Positions 29,365 to 40,804 of a stretch of DNA of 64,000 bases are shown here, piece by piece (positions within the stretch are counted from its first letter, which is position 1; each line of letters starts with the position of its first letter). This DNA comes from Isochrysis galbana (lineage: Eukaryota > Haptophyta > Isochrysidales > Isochrysidaceae). The translations under genes were made by a program, and so were the position numbers. The stretch lies in the NCBI GenBank assembly GCA_018136815.1, contig CM030933.1, positions 1,116,001-1,180,000 on the forward strand, in the 5' to 3' direction. The notes under the pieces were generated by a model. It searched no databases. It was not told where the DNA came from and worked only from the letters and a program-made list of their open reading frames with translations.

Positions 29365-30135
29365 CTAGAGGCTCCAATCGATGGGTTTCTTCCCTCTCTT
29401 CTCCAAAAAAGCGTTTGTCTTGGAGAACACCTTGCAACCCAAGAATTTCGTGACGGAAAGTGGGCTCGGATGCGCGGCTTCGAGAACATGATGCTTAATG
29501 CGAGAGATGACGCCCTTCCCTTTCTTTTGTGCGAACCCGCCCCACAAGATGAAGACGACGTCACTGGTTGTGTCGTTGACTGCCTTCACGACAGCATCTG
29601 TGAACGTTTGCCATCCAAATTGTGCGTGTGAATTGGCGTTGTGAGCTCTTACGGTGAGGCTGGCATTGAGAAGAAGAATGCCCTGCTTTGCCCATGGCTC
29701 CAGGTTCCCGTGAGACGGCGGCTTGAAGCCTGGTATGTCCTCAGCCAGCTCCTTGTAGATGTTCTTCAAGCTGGGCGGCGTGGTAATGCCGTCAGGCACA
29801 CTGAAGCAGAGACCATGTGCCTGGCCGTCATTGTGATATGGGTCCTGCCCGAGAATGACGACGCGGACGTCGTGTAGCGGCACCATGTTGAGGCAGGCGA
29901 ACGTCATCGCCTGTGGTGGGAAAACCTTATGGCTAGCTCGTTCGGCCTTCACCTTTGCTGCGAGCGACTTCATGTACGGCTTGCTGAGCTCTTTCTGGAG
30001 AGCAGCGCGCCACGAAGGTTCAGTAAGCGTCTCAAAGAGCGCCTCGACATCTGGGTCCACTGCTGCCTGGTGCCTTTTCGCCTCGGCCGTCTCATCCCCT
30101 TCTGCCGGCCGCTTCTTGGTGAGGAAACGCTCCAT
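29365..30135 (-). CDS. UNG: Uracil-DNA glycosylase, family 1
   Basis: Single exon, 256 aa. It removes uracil from DNA as the first step of base excision repair. All family-1 motifs are present: the water-activating loop GQDPYH at 96-101 (catalytic Asp98), PSLKNIYKEL at 121-130, LLLNASLTVR at 154-163 with the uracil-binding Asn, and the minor-groove loop HPSPLS at 222-227. Length and order match human UNG and bacterial Ung closely. The N-terminal 40 residues are charged; MERFLTKKRP recalls the FFxxK end of a PCNA-binding peptide but is not a full motif. With no clear transit peptide, nuclear location is the likelier inference. The upstream 200 bp on the coding strand are purine-rich. Confidence 0.97.
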   Translation of the reverse strand: MERFLTKKRPAEGDETAEAKRHQAAVDPDVEALFETLTEPSWRAALQKELSKPYMKSLAAKVKAERASHKVFPPQAMTFACLNMVPLHDVRVVILGQDPYHNDGQAHGLCFSVPDGITTPPSLKNIYKELAEDIPGFKPPSHGNLEPWAKQGILLLNASLTVRAHNANSHAQFGWQTFTDAVVKAVNDTTSDVVFILWGGFAQKKGKGVISRIKHHVLEAAHPSPLSVTKFLGCKVFSKTNAFLEKRGKKPIDWSL

Positions 30136-30834
30136 CGCGATGTGGAGCGCAGCGCGCCTCCCACCGCGTCTGTGCCTTCCTGACCCTACCTCTCGCCGCT
30201 GTCTCCTTTCTCTGCGTCCGTCGCCGCCAGCCGCTCTCTCTCTCTCTCCCCCCCCTGTCCTTCTTCCCTATTCCTAGCTCTCTTTACCTCTTCTGTTCTC
30301 CCCTTCCCCGCCTCTCTGCCCCCTCTCTCCGACTGGGCTGCGCCGCCACCAGCCAGACAAAAGCGCGCGAAAAACTCAATGTCGGGCAGCCCTCCTCAAT
30401 CGACTGAATCCCTGCTCCCCCACCCTTTTTTTTTAACTCTCTCCGAGTATACTACTTACTCCCCTCGCCCCCGCCGAGCGAGGCCCCCCAGCCCCCCAGC
30501 CCTCATGTAGCAGTCGCTGGCGAGGCGACCGCGTCCGCCAGCAGAGGCCGAGCAGGTGCGTGCGACCCCCGGTCGTGCCACACGGCCCGTGGCCCCAGCC
30601 ACGCCCTGCACGGCAGACATCTCGGATGGGGTTTGGCCCCGGCCAGGTTTTCGCTTTTCGCGTCTGACCTGCCCAAAGTTCTTTCGACAATTTCGATGTT
30701 TTTGCACTGATTTTCGGACAGGCTTCCCCTAAATTTCGCGAATTTTTTTTTCGAGGTTCGAGCGAGCCCCACCGCCTACGCACCGCCGCACCGTGCTTAG
30801 CACGGTCACACGGTCACTCACTATACACTATACG
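30136..30834. other. Upstream region of UNG and GC-rich gene-free stretch
   Basis: 30236-30330 is CT-rich on the plus strand. 30480-30780 contains GACCTGCCCAAAGTTC and AAATTTCGCGAATTTTTTTT, loosely similar to 59510-59640, and may be another old repeat. No gene supported. Confidence 0.45.
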
Positions 30835-31141
30835 CGTGCTTCGCTGCCCCTGGGCGCCCTCCTCAGTCCCCTAGCTGCCTGGTGACCAGGAGGGGGGGGG
30901 AAGGTCAGTACGAGTGCTGAGTGCTGAGTGCTGGCCCATGAGGGCCAGGGAGTGCGCCTCCTGACCCGCGCCCACTGGGGGTCTGGGTCAGGATGGTGAT
31001 TGCTCTGCTCAGCTCTCATGCCAAGAGGCTGAGTCTGAGGGTGACCGACGGGCCCCCCGGAGGCCGGAGGGGAGTTGGAGCCCGAGGAAGAGGGCACGAG
31101 GCGCCCCCCCCCATGTGTGAACCAAAGAACTAAATGAACTT
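30835..31141 (+). repeat. Family A/B hybrid repeat copy
   Basis: The left part has family B wording (CGCCCACTGGGGGTCTGGGT), while the right end is family A-like (CCCCCCCATGTGTGAACC, then GAACTAAATGAACTTAGTTG). It suggests that the two families exchange or share modules. Confidence 0.6.
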
Positions 31142-32097
31142 AGTTGCACTGTATACGTCATAAACCGACCCCCCCCAGAACCAGCGCACACAACGGAACG
31201 CTGAGAAAGCCGACCCCCCCCAAACCGGCGAACACCACCCCCGTTGAGAAACCGACCCCCTTGGTTAAAGACAATTTGTGCCGCCGCGCGCGCGAGAGAG
31301 AGGAGAGGGGGGGGGGGGAGAGGGAGGGAGGGAGGGAGGGAGAGGGAGGGAGAGGGAGGGGCCGAGGGAGCGGCCGAGGGAGGGGGCCGAGGGAGGGGGG
31401 CCGAGGGAGGGGGGGGGGACGCGAGGGGCGATTGCAAATTGCGCAAAAAATTTCGCGAAACTCTGGCCATGCCCAAGCGTCAAGCGTGCGTCCCACCCGC
31501 GCCCCAACCGCATTTGCATTTGACGATATTTCAAGGCGTTTTCCGACCCCCCCCCCGAACCGCCCAGAGCGCTTTGCGCGCTCCGCGCGCGGACCCCCCT
31601 CCCCCCCCGAACCAAATATCTACACCATGAAAATACCGACCCCCCCCCCCCCCCCCGGAACCGAAAACGAAAACGACGCCCTAAAATCGGCCTAAAACCG
31701 ACCCCCCTCGAATTTTTTTAAATCGCGGGCTACAATAAAACTCCGCTCCCACCCCCCTTTCTCTCTTCTCGGTTTTCTCCCTACTCTTTTGATCTTCTCC
31801 TCCTTTCCCTATCTTCTCACATTGCCCGCCCGTCCAGGTTTTTTGGGCATCGCTTCTGTGAGACGTGGGAGTACAGAAGAAAAGAATAGAAGAACGAGAG
31901 AAGAGAAGCCAAAGAATGGTGAGCTGGGAGAGCCTCCCGAGAGAGTAGCACGCGCGCGCCCGCGAGAGAGAGAGGGAGGGAGGGAGAGAGGGATCGAGCG
32001 AGAGAGTGAGAGAGCGAGAGAGAGGGAGAGAGAGGGAGAGAGAGGGAGAGAGAGAGAGAGAGAAGGAGGGAGAGAGAGGGGGAGAGAGAGGAGGGGC

Positions 32098-32135
<38 letters not shown>

Positions 32136-32168
32136 GACAGAGTGAGAGAGGGGGGGGGGGGAGAGAGA

Positions 32169-32251
<83 letters not shown>

Positions 32252-32468
32252 AGAGAGGGGGGGGGGGGGGAGAGAGGGAGAGAGAGAGGGAGGGAGGGAG
32301 AGAGAGGGAGGGAGAGAGAGAGAGAGAGAGAGGGAGAGGGGGGGGGGGGAGGAGGGGGCGGGGGGAGGGAGAGAGCTCTCCCTACCAACGACTGGCCGCT
32401 CGCGGCCTCCCCCCCCTTCCCCCTCTTTATCTGCCCCCCCCCCCCCCCCCCCCCCCTTGCTCGGCCCA
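31142..32468. other. Low-complexity upstream region of the carboxypeptidase gene
   Basis: 31150-31260 and 31540-31700 hold repeated CCGACCCCCC words; 31280-31420 and 31960-32370 are almost pure G/A on the plus strand with many (GA)n and GGGAGG units; 32430-32455 is a C-run. The long open frames on both strands here are repeat artefacts. The purine tract ending about 100 bp before the start codon matches the pattern at other genes. Confidence 0.7.
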
Positions 32469-34394
32469 ATGATAGTACTGCAGCCGGTGGGTGGACTAGT
32501 CTTCGACGCGAGCTTCGACTCGGCCAACTGCGCCCGTGTGGAGCAGCTCGGAGAGCATGAGTTTGCGTTGTGGACCGCTCCTGACTGCGCCGGCACACCT
32601 CATGAGACCAAATTCCGCTCGTGGTTCCACTTCTCAGTGAGCGGCGCGCCGGCGGGGCGCGTGCTCACGTTCGTTGTGCACAATATGAACTGCCAGGGCC
32701 ACCTCTTCAAGCACGACATGCGGCCAGTCCACCGCAGCCTCCCCTCGCGGCCACAGTGGGAGAGAGTCCTGTACCCCACACAGACCTCGGGCACCAAAGC
32801 CCAGGACAACTTTGTGCTGCGCTTCAGGCATAAGGTGGAGAGTGCAGAGACCATGTTCTTCGCACTGTGCTATCCTCAGGCGTACGTGGAGAGTCATAGC
32901 CGGCTCGCCCACCTGGATGCATTGTTTGGGCTGCCGCCAGCCAAGTTCTGCCAGCCGTCCATGCAGCCTGAGCCGGCCACGGCGAAGGAGCAGCCCGGCG
33001 AGCTGGCGGCTGAGAGCACAGGGGGCTCTTCGCAGCTGGACATCAAGGGGCCCACACCCGCTCAACTGCTTGAAGCGGCAGCCGTCAGTTGTGCTTCCAA
33101 TGGACTGCCGAGGCGTCGACCGAATGGGATCTATTACTATCGTGAGCTGCTGGTGAAGTCGCTGGAGGGGCGGCGAGTGGACATGGTGACGATCAGCGGG
33201 ATGGAAGGAATGTCGGAAGAGGAAGAGGAGCGAATCGGCGGTCTATTTCCGGACGGACGGCCGCGCCCGCGCCGCTTTGTGGGCAAGAAGGTCTTCTTCC
33301 TTTCGGCGCGGGTACATCCAGGCGAGACGCCGGCTTCTCATGTGTTGGATGGCTTCCTCTCCTTCATCCTCCGCGAGAACGACCCGAGAGCGAAGAAGCT
33401 GCGCGAGCGATTTGTTTTCAAGCTTGTGCCCTTGGTGAATCCAGATGGCGTCTACAGAGGCCACTACCGCGCCGACACGCTCGGGATGAACTTGAACCGG
33501 CTGTACCTCTCATGCTCCCTTGAGAAGCAGCCTACTATTTTTGCCATAGGACAAGCCATACAGCAGCTTCACGCACGTGAGGAGCTGATGTTCTACATCG
33601 ACCTTCACGCTCATGCTAACAAAAGAGGGTGCTTCTTGTTTGGCAACGCACTACCGTTCGAGCGCATGGTCGAAAATGTCCTCTATGCGAAACTGGTGTC
33701 CATGAACAGTAGGTGGTTTGACTTCAACGGGTGCGATTTCTCACTCCGGAACATGGTTCGCAAGGACAAGCGAGACGGTATGTCAAAGGAGGGGTCGGGC
33801 AGGGTGGGAGTGTACACCATGACGAAGTTGACATATGTCTACACTCTCGAGTGTAACTATAACGAGGGGAGGATCGTCAACAAACTGCATCCTGTTCCGC
33901 TACCGCAAAACACCAAAGATGCCGCGGCAATCTCACCACCCTCATCACCGCCCCGAGGACCCGCTCTCAAGTACTCGCCCGCAAGTTGGCAGGATGTTGG
34001 AAAGGGGCTGGCGATTTCGGTCTTGGATGCGCTCAACATCAACCCGGCTTCTCGACTAGGCGAGGGCGGCTTGACGAGGGCGCGCTCCGTCGTATCAGCG
34101 TGGGTAAGAGCGCAAGCACGCAAAGAGGAGGCTAGAGCTGCGGCGCGGGCTGCGCGGGGAGATCAGGCGGCTGATGAGGACGATGAAGAGGATGGTAATA
34201 GTGACGATGATGATGACAACGACCCACCCCCCAAGGTGAAGACGACCAAGAAGCCCGTCGGCGGGACCCGGACTAGCGCACCTAAGATACCACAGCGGGA
34301 CGCTAGCAAGCCCAAGCCGACAGGTGCTACGAAAGGTGCTGTGCGGCAAGCTGGGTCACTAGTAACGAGACGAGCGACGATCACGCGTTCATAG
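32469..34394 (+). CDS. Cytosolic carboxypeptidase, CCP5/AGBL5-like (M14D)
   Basis: Single exon, 641 aa from the ATG at 32469. The frame is open far upstream only because of a purine repeat. An N-terminal beta domain (FRSWFHFSVSGAPAG, TFVVHNMNCQGHLF) typical of CCPs precedes the M14 catalytic domain. Zinc ligands are visible in HPGETPASHVLDGFL (about 283) and DLHAHANKRGCFLFG (about 378), with the substrate loop LVNPDGVYRGHYRADTLGMN and the catalytic Glu in YVYTLECNYNEG (about 460). Human CCP5 removes branch-point glutamates from polyglutamylated tubulin; a role in flagellar or cytoskeletal microtubules is the natural inference. The C-terminus is an acidic DDEEDG stretch followed by a Lys/Thr/Arg-rich basic tail. 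Confidence 0.95.
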   Translation: MIVLQPVGGLVFDASFDSANCARVEQLGEHEFALWTAPDCAGTPHETKFRSWFHFSVSGAPAGRVLTFVVHNMNCQGHLFKHDMRPVHRSLPSRPQWERVLYPTQTSGTKAQDNFVLRFRHKVESAETMFFALCYPQAYVESHSRLAHLDALFGLPPAKFCQPSMQPEPATAKEQPGELAAESTGGSSQLDIKGPTPAQLLEAAAVSCASNGLPRRRPNGIYYYRELLVKSLEGRRVDMVTISGMEGMSEEEEERIGGLFPDGRPRPRRFVGKKVFFLSARVHPGETPASHVLDGFLSFILRENDPRAKKLRERFVFKLVPLVNPDGVYRGHYRADTLGMNLNRLYLSCSLEKQPTIFAIGQAIQQLHAREELMFYIDLHAHANKRGCFLFGNALPFERMVENVLYAKLVSMNSRWFDFNGCDFSLRNMVRKDKRDGMSKEGSGRVGVYTMTKLTYVYTLECNYNEGRIVNKLHPVPLPQNTKDAAAISPPSSPPRGPALKYSPASWQDVGKGLAISVLDALNINPASRLGEGGLTRARSVVSAWVRAQARKEEARAAARAARGDQAADEDDEEDGNSDDDDDNDPPPKVKTTKKPVGGTRTSAPKIPQRDASKPKPTGATKGAVRQAGSLVTRRATITRS

Positions 34395-34599
34395 TAAATA
34401 TGTAGCAATACTCGTGCTTACTCCCCATGGCCATGATACCATGATCAGACCGCTAGCTTGGGCCACGCTTTTTAGAGATTACCTTTGCCAGTAATGGTGG
34501 CACCGAACATCCGTCTCTCTCACATCTTACACAAATCATGCATGTCAAGCTATTAAGCGGTGCGACATGTCGTTCGATGCTACCTCGGACTGGGTCGGA
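34395..34599. other. 3' flank of the carboxypeptidase gene
   Basis: Short AT-richer stretch with no frame of note; presumably the 3' UTR and spacer. Confidence 0.4.
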
Positions 34600-34885
34600 T
34601 CCGGCAAGCACGACCAAGCTTGATCCGAAAAAAAATCTGAAGATTCAGGCAAAGTCGTGTTCCGTCAAAAGAGGGCCAGGTGATTGTTTTTTTTACCCAC
34701 ATGTGCATGTTTTCTTTTTCAACCAGTCTCTAGGGTATTATTATTACAAAGATGAGTACAAAGCTAATCACGACATACAAAGACGCGGCGCGTGAGCATA
34801 GCAACTCCCCCCCCCCCCCTTCCCCAAAACACACGGTAACCCCAAAGCTACTGAGTTTTCATCCTTTTCGTCTTTTTCTCACACA
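34600..34885 (-). repeat. Repeat family C, copy 1
   Basis: In reverse complement it reads AAAGACGAAAAGGATGAAAA, AGCTTTGGGGTTACCGTGTG, a G-run, CACGCGCCGCGTC, TACTCATC, GTAATAATAATAC and CACCTGGCCCTCTTTTGA. The same words in the same order occur at 55000-55240 on the plus strand. It ends near CTGAATCTTCAGATTTTTTT, resembling the left edge of the LINE fragments. Confidence 0.75.
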
Positions 34886-34924
34886 CAACCGCTGTTGCCG
34901 AACGAGAGAAATAAAAGATTGCGC

Positions 34925-35523
34925 CTCGAGATACCTGCCACCTGCCACAAGGGTTCCCGTAGGCCTTGAGCCTCTCCCTCCTCATCTCCCTCCTGTCGCC
35001 AGCCGCCCCTCTCCGCCCGTTTGCTAACGCAAACGGGACCTGTTTCTCACCGCACTCCATCGGGGGGTGCAAAACCCCCCGTCTCCCTCTCTCCGTTCTC
35101 CTCCACCTCTGCCCCTGCGGCGCGTCGCCATGCGGCGCGCCACGGCCTGCTCTCAGAGGCCCTTTGGGGGCTCCTAGAGGGCCAGCCAGGGCAGCTCAGG
35201 GGGCAGTGGAGGCTGGGGCTCAGCCCCTGGCCCCCCCTGCCTCTCCCACGCTTGCCTCGCTTGCCCTGGGAGCCGCCCGAGGTCCCCTGTCTGCCTGGCG
35301 GCCAGGGATGGGGGGGTAGTCAGCTCGAGGGCAAGCCCATGCTGGGCGTGGGAGTGCGAGTCGCGGCCCGCGCCCACTAGGGGTCTGGGCCAGAATGTTG
35401 ATTCCCCAGCCCCTGCCAGAGGGCAGGGGCTGAGGTTGATTGTACGGGCCCACCCCGGGGGGTGTCCGCGATGGAGAGAGGGGGGCGCGAGGCCCCCATT
35501 GACCCCCACTTATAAAAGTAGGT
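34925..35523 (+). repeat. Family B repeat, near full-length copy
   Basis: Matches 14633-15240 in opposite orientation from CTGCCACCTGCCACAAGGG through CCCGTTTGCTAACGCAAACG (an inverted repeat), the GC-rich core near 35190-35250, and the terminal CCCCCACTTATAAAAGTAGG. The open frames in it are not genes. Confidence 0.85.
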
Positions 35524-35877
35524 TGCGAACCAAGTATAAACTCGAAACTGCTACTAGTACTTAGTTTTGTAGCGCCTTGGTTGGGGGCCTTAGTGCTTAC
35601 ATGCGCGTCGTGGCTTGGCATGTTGATGGTGCATAGCTAGTGGCAGTAGCAGCACTGGTACTCAGTCATTCTATTATTATGTCCAGATTTTCCCGTTTCC
35701 CTACCCTTCCCCCCCCTCGTGGGCCTAGGTGCTAGTAGTGCCATGAGCATGAGCGCCTGACGAACGCCTGGGCCGTCTAGCAAAAATTCTGGGCAGCATT
35801 GAACGAACGTTCAGGTGTCCTAAGTCCTAAGGTCTAATGTCTTGGCCATGAATACAAATCGAGGCACAACAAGTAGC
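35524..35877. other. Gene-free stretch behind family B
   Basis: Includes AACCAAGTATAAACTCG, a family A-like end word, and at 35633-35682 GCTAGTGGCAGTAGCAGCAC plus ATTCTATTATTATG, which resembles the sequence before the second TSD at 15525-15577. Confidence 0.4.
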
Positions 35878-38800
35878 TCACGCAGCACTATCTCGTGCGG
35901 ATTCCATGGCGATTTCTTGCAATCTGAGCTCGAAACCACGTGCCTGCTGTAAAAGTTGCATCCGCGAGCGCCGTTCGAGCTCCATCATTTTCTCACGGGA
36001 CATCTGCCGCTCCTCTTCGCAGGCTATCGCGGTGATATTTGCCTTCCAACGATGGAATGCAAGTGTCGCATACGGCGACCAAGCAGCACGAAGTACATGT
36101 CTCAGTTGCCTACTTGCCGCGTTGGTTGACTGATGTACCAATCGCCGATGGATCTCGTTCTGTTGGGAAACGCCTTCTTCTAGCTCCCGCAGCGCCGCAG
36201 CATGTGATGCTTGCTGCTCAGCGAGTTTCGTGTCTAGCTCCGCGCGCAACATTAAGCTATTTTGGAGCTCAGCATGCAAAACATGCATTTGTTTGTCCGC
36301 CTCGATTGCACTCTCCTTCGCTATAGCTTCAGCTAGCTTCAGAGAGCTCAAGTGCTCCCTCGCCTCTTGCTGTGCTCGAGACAGCTCGGCCTCAAGGGCG
36401 CGCTCGCGATCACGACCATTTGTCGCTGCGTCCTGCGCACGAGACCGCAGCTCTTGCTCCTTTGCAAGTGTTCTTTGCATCTCAATAAGTGTGCGCTGAA
36501 GATGCTCCCTCTCCGTGGTTCGGCGCTGCTCAATGCCCTCATGTTCGTGGACCTTGATAGCAAGCTGCTGACGCAGTACGTCAACTTCTTGCCGAGTACG
36601 TGCGGCGAGAGCTTCCGACGCTGCAAGTTGACCGATTGCTACCTCAGCGGCAGATTCGGCGTGCGCACAACGTTGCTGCGCCATCACTATCCCCCGTTTC
36701 ATTTCCGCAGCCTCCATGGCGAGGCGAGCAGCGTCAACGACGAATTGCCGCAGCCGCTCTTGAAGAGAAGAGACAGTTGAATGATTTTCCTCGGAATGCA
36801 GGGATGCGGCAGCGAGCTCCCGGTCGCAATCTCCGACGCACGCCCGATATAAAGCCACGAGAGCCGAGACCTCATGTAGTGTTTGGCTCAAGCTCGCTTC
36901 AGCCTCGACGGTCTCATGCAGCGCGGCTTGCAGTACGCGTAGCGACACGCCCACCTCGCAAACGTGTTCCTCTTCTTCACGGAGAGCGACTTCCACCGCA
37001 GTACGGGCAGCGGCCGTCGCCTCCAGCTCAGCTTGAAGCTTTTGGATTCGCATTTGCAGATCCGCCTCTCGCGTAATCGCCAAGTCGGAGGCAATCCCGA
37101 CTTCTTCTTCAACCTGCCGCAAAGTTGACTCGAACTCCCTAGCTCTCTCGCCATTTTCATCCCGGTCCTTCTCTGTTGAGCTAAGGCTGATGCGAATTTC
37201 ATCAAGTTGTTCTTGCAAACTGTTGGCGCGACCCTGCGCCTCCATCGTGGCTGCGACTGATAAAAGCATCTCTGCGTGCAGCTGTTCTAATCTGCCAGAT
37301 ATCGCATTCCTGTCAGCTTTCTCAGCCGCTAAAGCTATCAGTGCACGCTGCTCGCTCTCCTTAGTAGCAGCAATGTGTTGCAACCTTTCCTCAATCTCAG
37401 ACTTAGCTGTCGAGAGCGCAAGTCGAGTGGAGTCTAGTTCCGCGGCGAGGAAGACTTCGAGTGCCTTCTTGTCCTGGTGTTCAGCTTCTAAAGCCTCAAG
37501 CTCGACAACAAGGGCAACTCGCTGTACCCGAAGACAACCATCTAGGCTATGGCAACGTTCTGCCTCGAAAGCAAGAGCAGACTGCAAGTATTCCATTCGC
37601 GCTGCAAGTCGTGCCAATTTGTCATCCGCTTCAGCGCTCCTGACCTCCGCGTCCCTTTGCAGCTCCTGAACCATCAGGTCGGCTGCATCGCGGTCCGCCG
37701 CCGCAGTTGAGGCACTCCTTTCTGCAAGCTCGGCGCGTTCTTCCGAGTGCTTGGCGCGTTCCTCCGCGTGCTCGGCGCGTTCCTCTACATGCTTCGTGCG
37801 CTCCTCTGCATTCTTCGCGCGCTCCTCCGCATGCTCGGCTCGCTGGGTGAGCTCACCTAGCTGCTCTTCTGACGTCAATGCCCGCTGTCGCCACTGGTCA
37901 GACTCCATTACCGCGTGATTTGCCCGTTTCTCGATCACATGTCTTTGCTTCCGCTCATCCTTTTGCCGAACGAATGCTCGATGACGCTCGGCGCCCACAC
38001 GCCACCTATGCAACGCACCGCACATGTGTAGACGTGTAGCTTGTTTTGAGGCTTGAAGTACTCGTATTGAGGCCCCTCTAATCTCACAGTCAAGTAGCTC
38101 GTCTCCAAGGATCTGCCGTTCTGCTGCTTCTCGCATCAGACCATCGGTGCAGAAGAAACTTTCACGCGACAACACCTGCATCCCATCATCATCAAGCCAT
38201 GTCTGGAGAGCCCCTGCATTCATGGCAAGCCCATCCTCGTCTCGATACTGAAGATAGCTTAGCCCGCCAAGTGGCATGGTCTGTGAAGGATTATCGACAA
38301 GCGCTGAAAAGCCGAGAGAATGCAAGACCACGGGGCTCGTCAGCGTGCTGCACTCTCGAAGCCGTCTCGGTGCCTCGGGTGACGTGGCCTGGTGCACTCG
38401 TCTAGATACTCCAATCATGTCGTCGCTTGTCTCATAGCTGGAGGATCTCATTGCTCGGCTTTGGAGGTCGACGCAAACACTGACCTCATTTGCCGGGAGC
38501 ACCATGCCGATGTCACCTCGCGCCACTTGAGAATGAAGCTCGGCATTGTCGCAAGGAGCAGTGCTGGAATCCCTCACCCTCTGTGATTGGTATTCGAGCG
38601 CAGGAAAGACATGCGTAGGGTCTGCTTCGGAAGGTGGCGAATGAAGATGTGGCGGAGCACCGCTGCTTCGCCAGGGTGCAGCGCTCGCCCACTGCATCGC
38701 AGCTTGTTGATCAAACCTCGCCTGCAGGTTTGCCAAAGCGGTCTCCAACTCGCGCTCGCGCTGCAAGGATGAACGTTCATTCAAAGCTGATGTGGCCATT

Positions 38801-40497
38801 GTCTGTTCCCAGCGATCATTCGCACACTTCGTAGCCGCTGCGAGTTCTGCTTGACGATGCTCTGACTGGTCCACCATCACCTGCAATTCAGCCACCCTCT
38901 CCTTCGCCCGCTCTGCGATGGTCTTGAGTTCGACCTCGCGTTCACTTGCCACTCTCGCAGCCGTCTCCAACCCTGCAATCCGATCACTAGCGAACGCTGC
39001 ATTTTGCTCAACGTCCTTCTCGCGCTCTTTAGCCGCCGCGGCAGCGGCGCGAGCATCCGCCTCTATCTTGCGTATCGTGTTTTCGAGCTGTGAACACTTG
39101 TGGATGGCATCGTCTCGCATCGCCTCCGCAGATAATGAAGCCCCTCGTAGCTCCTCTGCCAATTCCTCCGCAGCGCTCGCGCGGGCCCTCGATTCAGCAG
39201 TGGCAGCATGCGCGCTCAGCAGCTCCGCACGCAGCTCTTTCATCCGCGCGGACATGCCCAGGCGCTGCTTCCTCTCCGAGTCAGCCTCAGCCACCGCTGC
39301 AGATGCACGTGCCTCCAGCTCGATCAAGTTCTGCGCCGCGCCTTCCAACTTGGACAGGGTGTCTAACCGGGAGCGCGTAGCAGCTAACTCCGACTCCAGG
39401 CGACGGCGCTGGCTGCTGGCGACTCTTTCTGCGCAGGAAATTGCGTCATCTTGCTGTGCAATGATAACCTCCATGCCCACTACCTCACTTGACATCACCT
39501 GCATGTGCATCGACGAACTTGATGCAAGAGCTTGATAGCGTTGCCGCTCACGGTTGAGTTCAACGTAGAGGGCTTCCACCCGTGCCTCGAAAGCTTCGAA
39601 GCGTTCCGTCGCTTTTTTCTGTGCTGCTGCAGCTTCCGACGCTCGACGGGAGCCCTCCTCTCGCTCTAATTCGAGCTCGCGCTTGCAAGCATCCAGCTTC
39701 TCCTCTGCCTCCCTCTGTGTGGTCCGCAAGTGGCCGATGCCCACGGTGTGCATTTCCTTGATAGCCCGATCCCTCGCGGCACGTGCGTCGCGCTCGGCCT
39801 CAAGCTCCTTTCTCATCTCCTCCAGCTGCATTTCCAATGTATGAGCTCGCCCCTCTGCCAAAAAACACGCGGCCTCAAGGTTATGTACCAGTGCCTATGA
39901 GGATGGGAAGCATAGGTGGAGTGGGATGAAGCTGCCGAGACTTAAAAAGGGATGGCTGGAGACCGCGCCAGGCATGCATCGGGGTTGAACTAGTGCTCTG
40001 CAGACCTGATGCTCCGCAACGGAATGGCGGACCGACGCAGCCTCCTCCTTGGCCGCCCAACACTCATGAGTAATTGATGCTAATTGCTCGCGCAGTGCTC
40101 CCTCTCTATGCGCATACGTATCGGAGCTCGCGACCAATTCAGTCCTCGCGTCGTTTATTTGGAGGCTCGCAATCTCCATCTCCTCAGATCGTCCTCTTTC
40201 CATCGCGTGCAGCTCCTTCCGAAAGATGCTGGCAACAACTGAGGCCTCAGTGCACCGCACCCCCAGCAGGCTTGGTCTAACAGCACTCGACTGGCCTTGC
40301 TCGTCGCCACCCCCCGTGGACGGCCTCTCACGCGCGGCCTGCTCATGTAGTTCCCGCAGCCTATCCTCACCCAGCACAGCATGCGCTGACCTCGCGGCCA
40401 GCAGGCTGCTCACCGCTGCGTGGCTGGCTATCGCGTGCTCCATTACTGCGCGCCGCGCACTTCGACCACTCGAGCCGCTGCACCCATCGGACGGCAT
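35878..40497 (-). CDS. Large coiled-coil protein
   Basis: Exons 40497-40006 and 39894-35878 with a 111-nt intron (donor CAG/GTCTGC, acceptor CATAG/GCACTG) give 1,502 aa. The join reads SVRHSVAEHQ-ALVHNLEAAC and keeps the heptads. Almost the whole protein is Ala/Glu/Arg/Leu-rich with heptad patterns. A local 7-residue-type repeat, HAEER(A/T)K, occurs near 37730-37850. A Ser/Thr/Pro-rich non-helical insert lies at about 38050-38680. Two short Trp segments, LHMCGALHRWRVGAERH and LAFHRWKANITA, resemble isolated HRW units found in basal-body or centrin-binding proteins. A structural role at the cytoskeleton, flagellar base or Golgi is only an inference. An ATG at 40443 is an alternative start. Confidence 0.85.
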
Positions 40498-40804
40498 GGG
40501 CAGGAACGCGCCTGTCGGCCAGCAAGTACGTTGGCACTCGCAGTGCTCGACGTCCACCCTTCTTCCGCTCTAGCCCCAACCTCCCCTAGCCTCCCCCTTC
40601 TCCCCCCTCCCCCGCGTGCGCACAACCCCGCCCCTCTCTCTAGCTCCTCACACCCACAACCGCCTCCTGCCTTCCCCTCCCGCTTCCCTCCCCTCTCCCT
40701 TGCCCTCGACCCCCTCGGGCCGCGCGAGGGCCGACGCCCTCTCTCTCTTTCCCGCGCGCGCTCTACCGGACGCGCCGGACCCAAAAAGGGACGAGCGAGA
40801 GAGA
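40498..40804 (-). promoter_or_regulatory. Upstream region of the coiled-coil gene
   Basis: C/T-rich on the plus strand (40565-40770), hence purine-rich on the coding strand, ending in CTCTCTCTCTTT. Promoter role inferred from position. Confidence 0.35.

Noticed and set aside
32006-32468. N-terminal extension of the carboxypeptidase and antisense Ser/Pro/Leu frames
   Set aside because: Purine-repeat artefact; family similarity starts after the ATG at 32469.
35906-39535. Ser/Ala-rich plus frames opposite the coiled-coil gene
   Set aside because: Antisense shadows; the minus strand has continuous heptads and consistent codon use.
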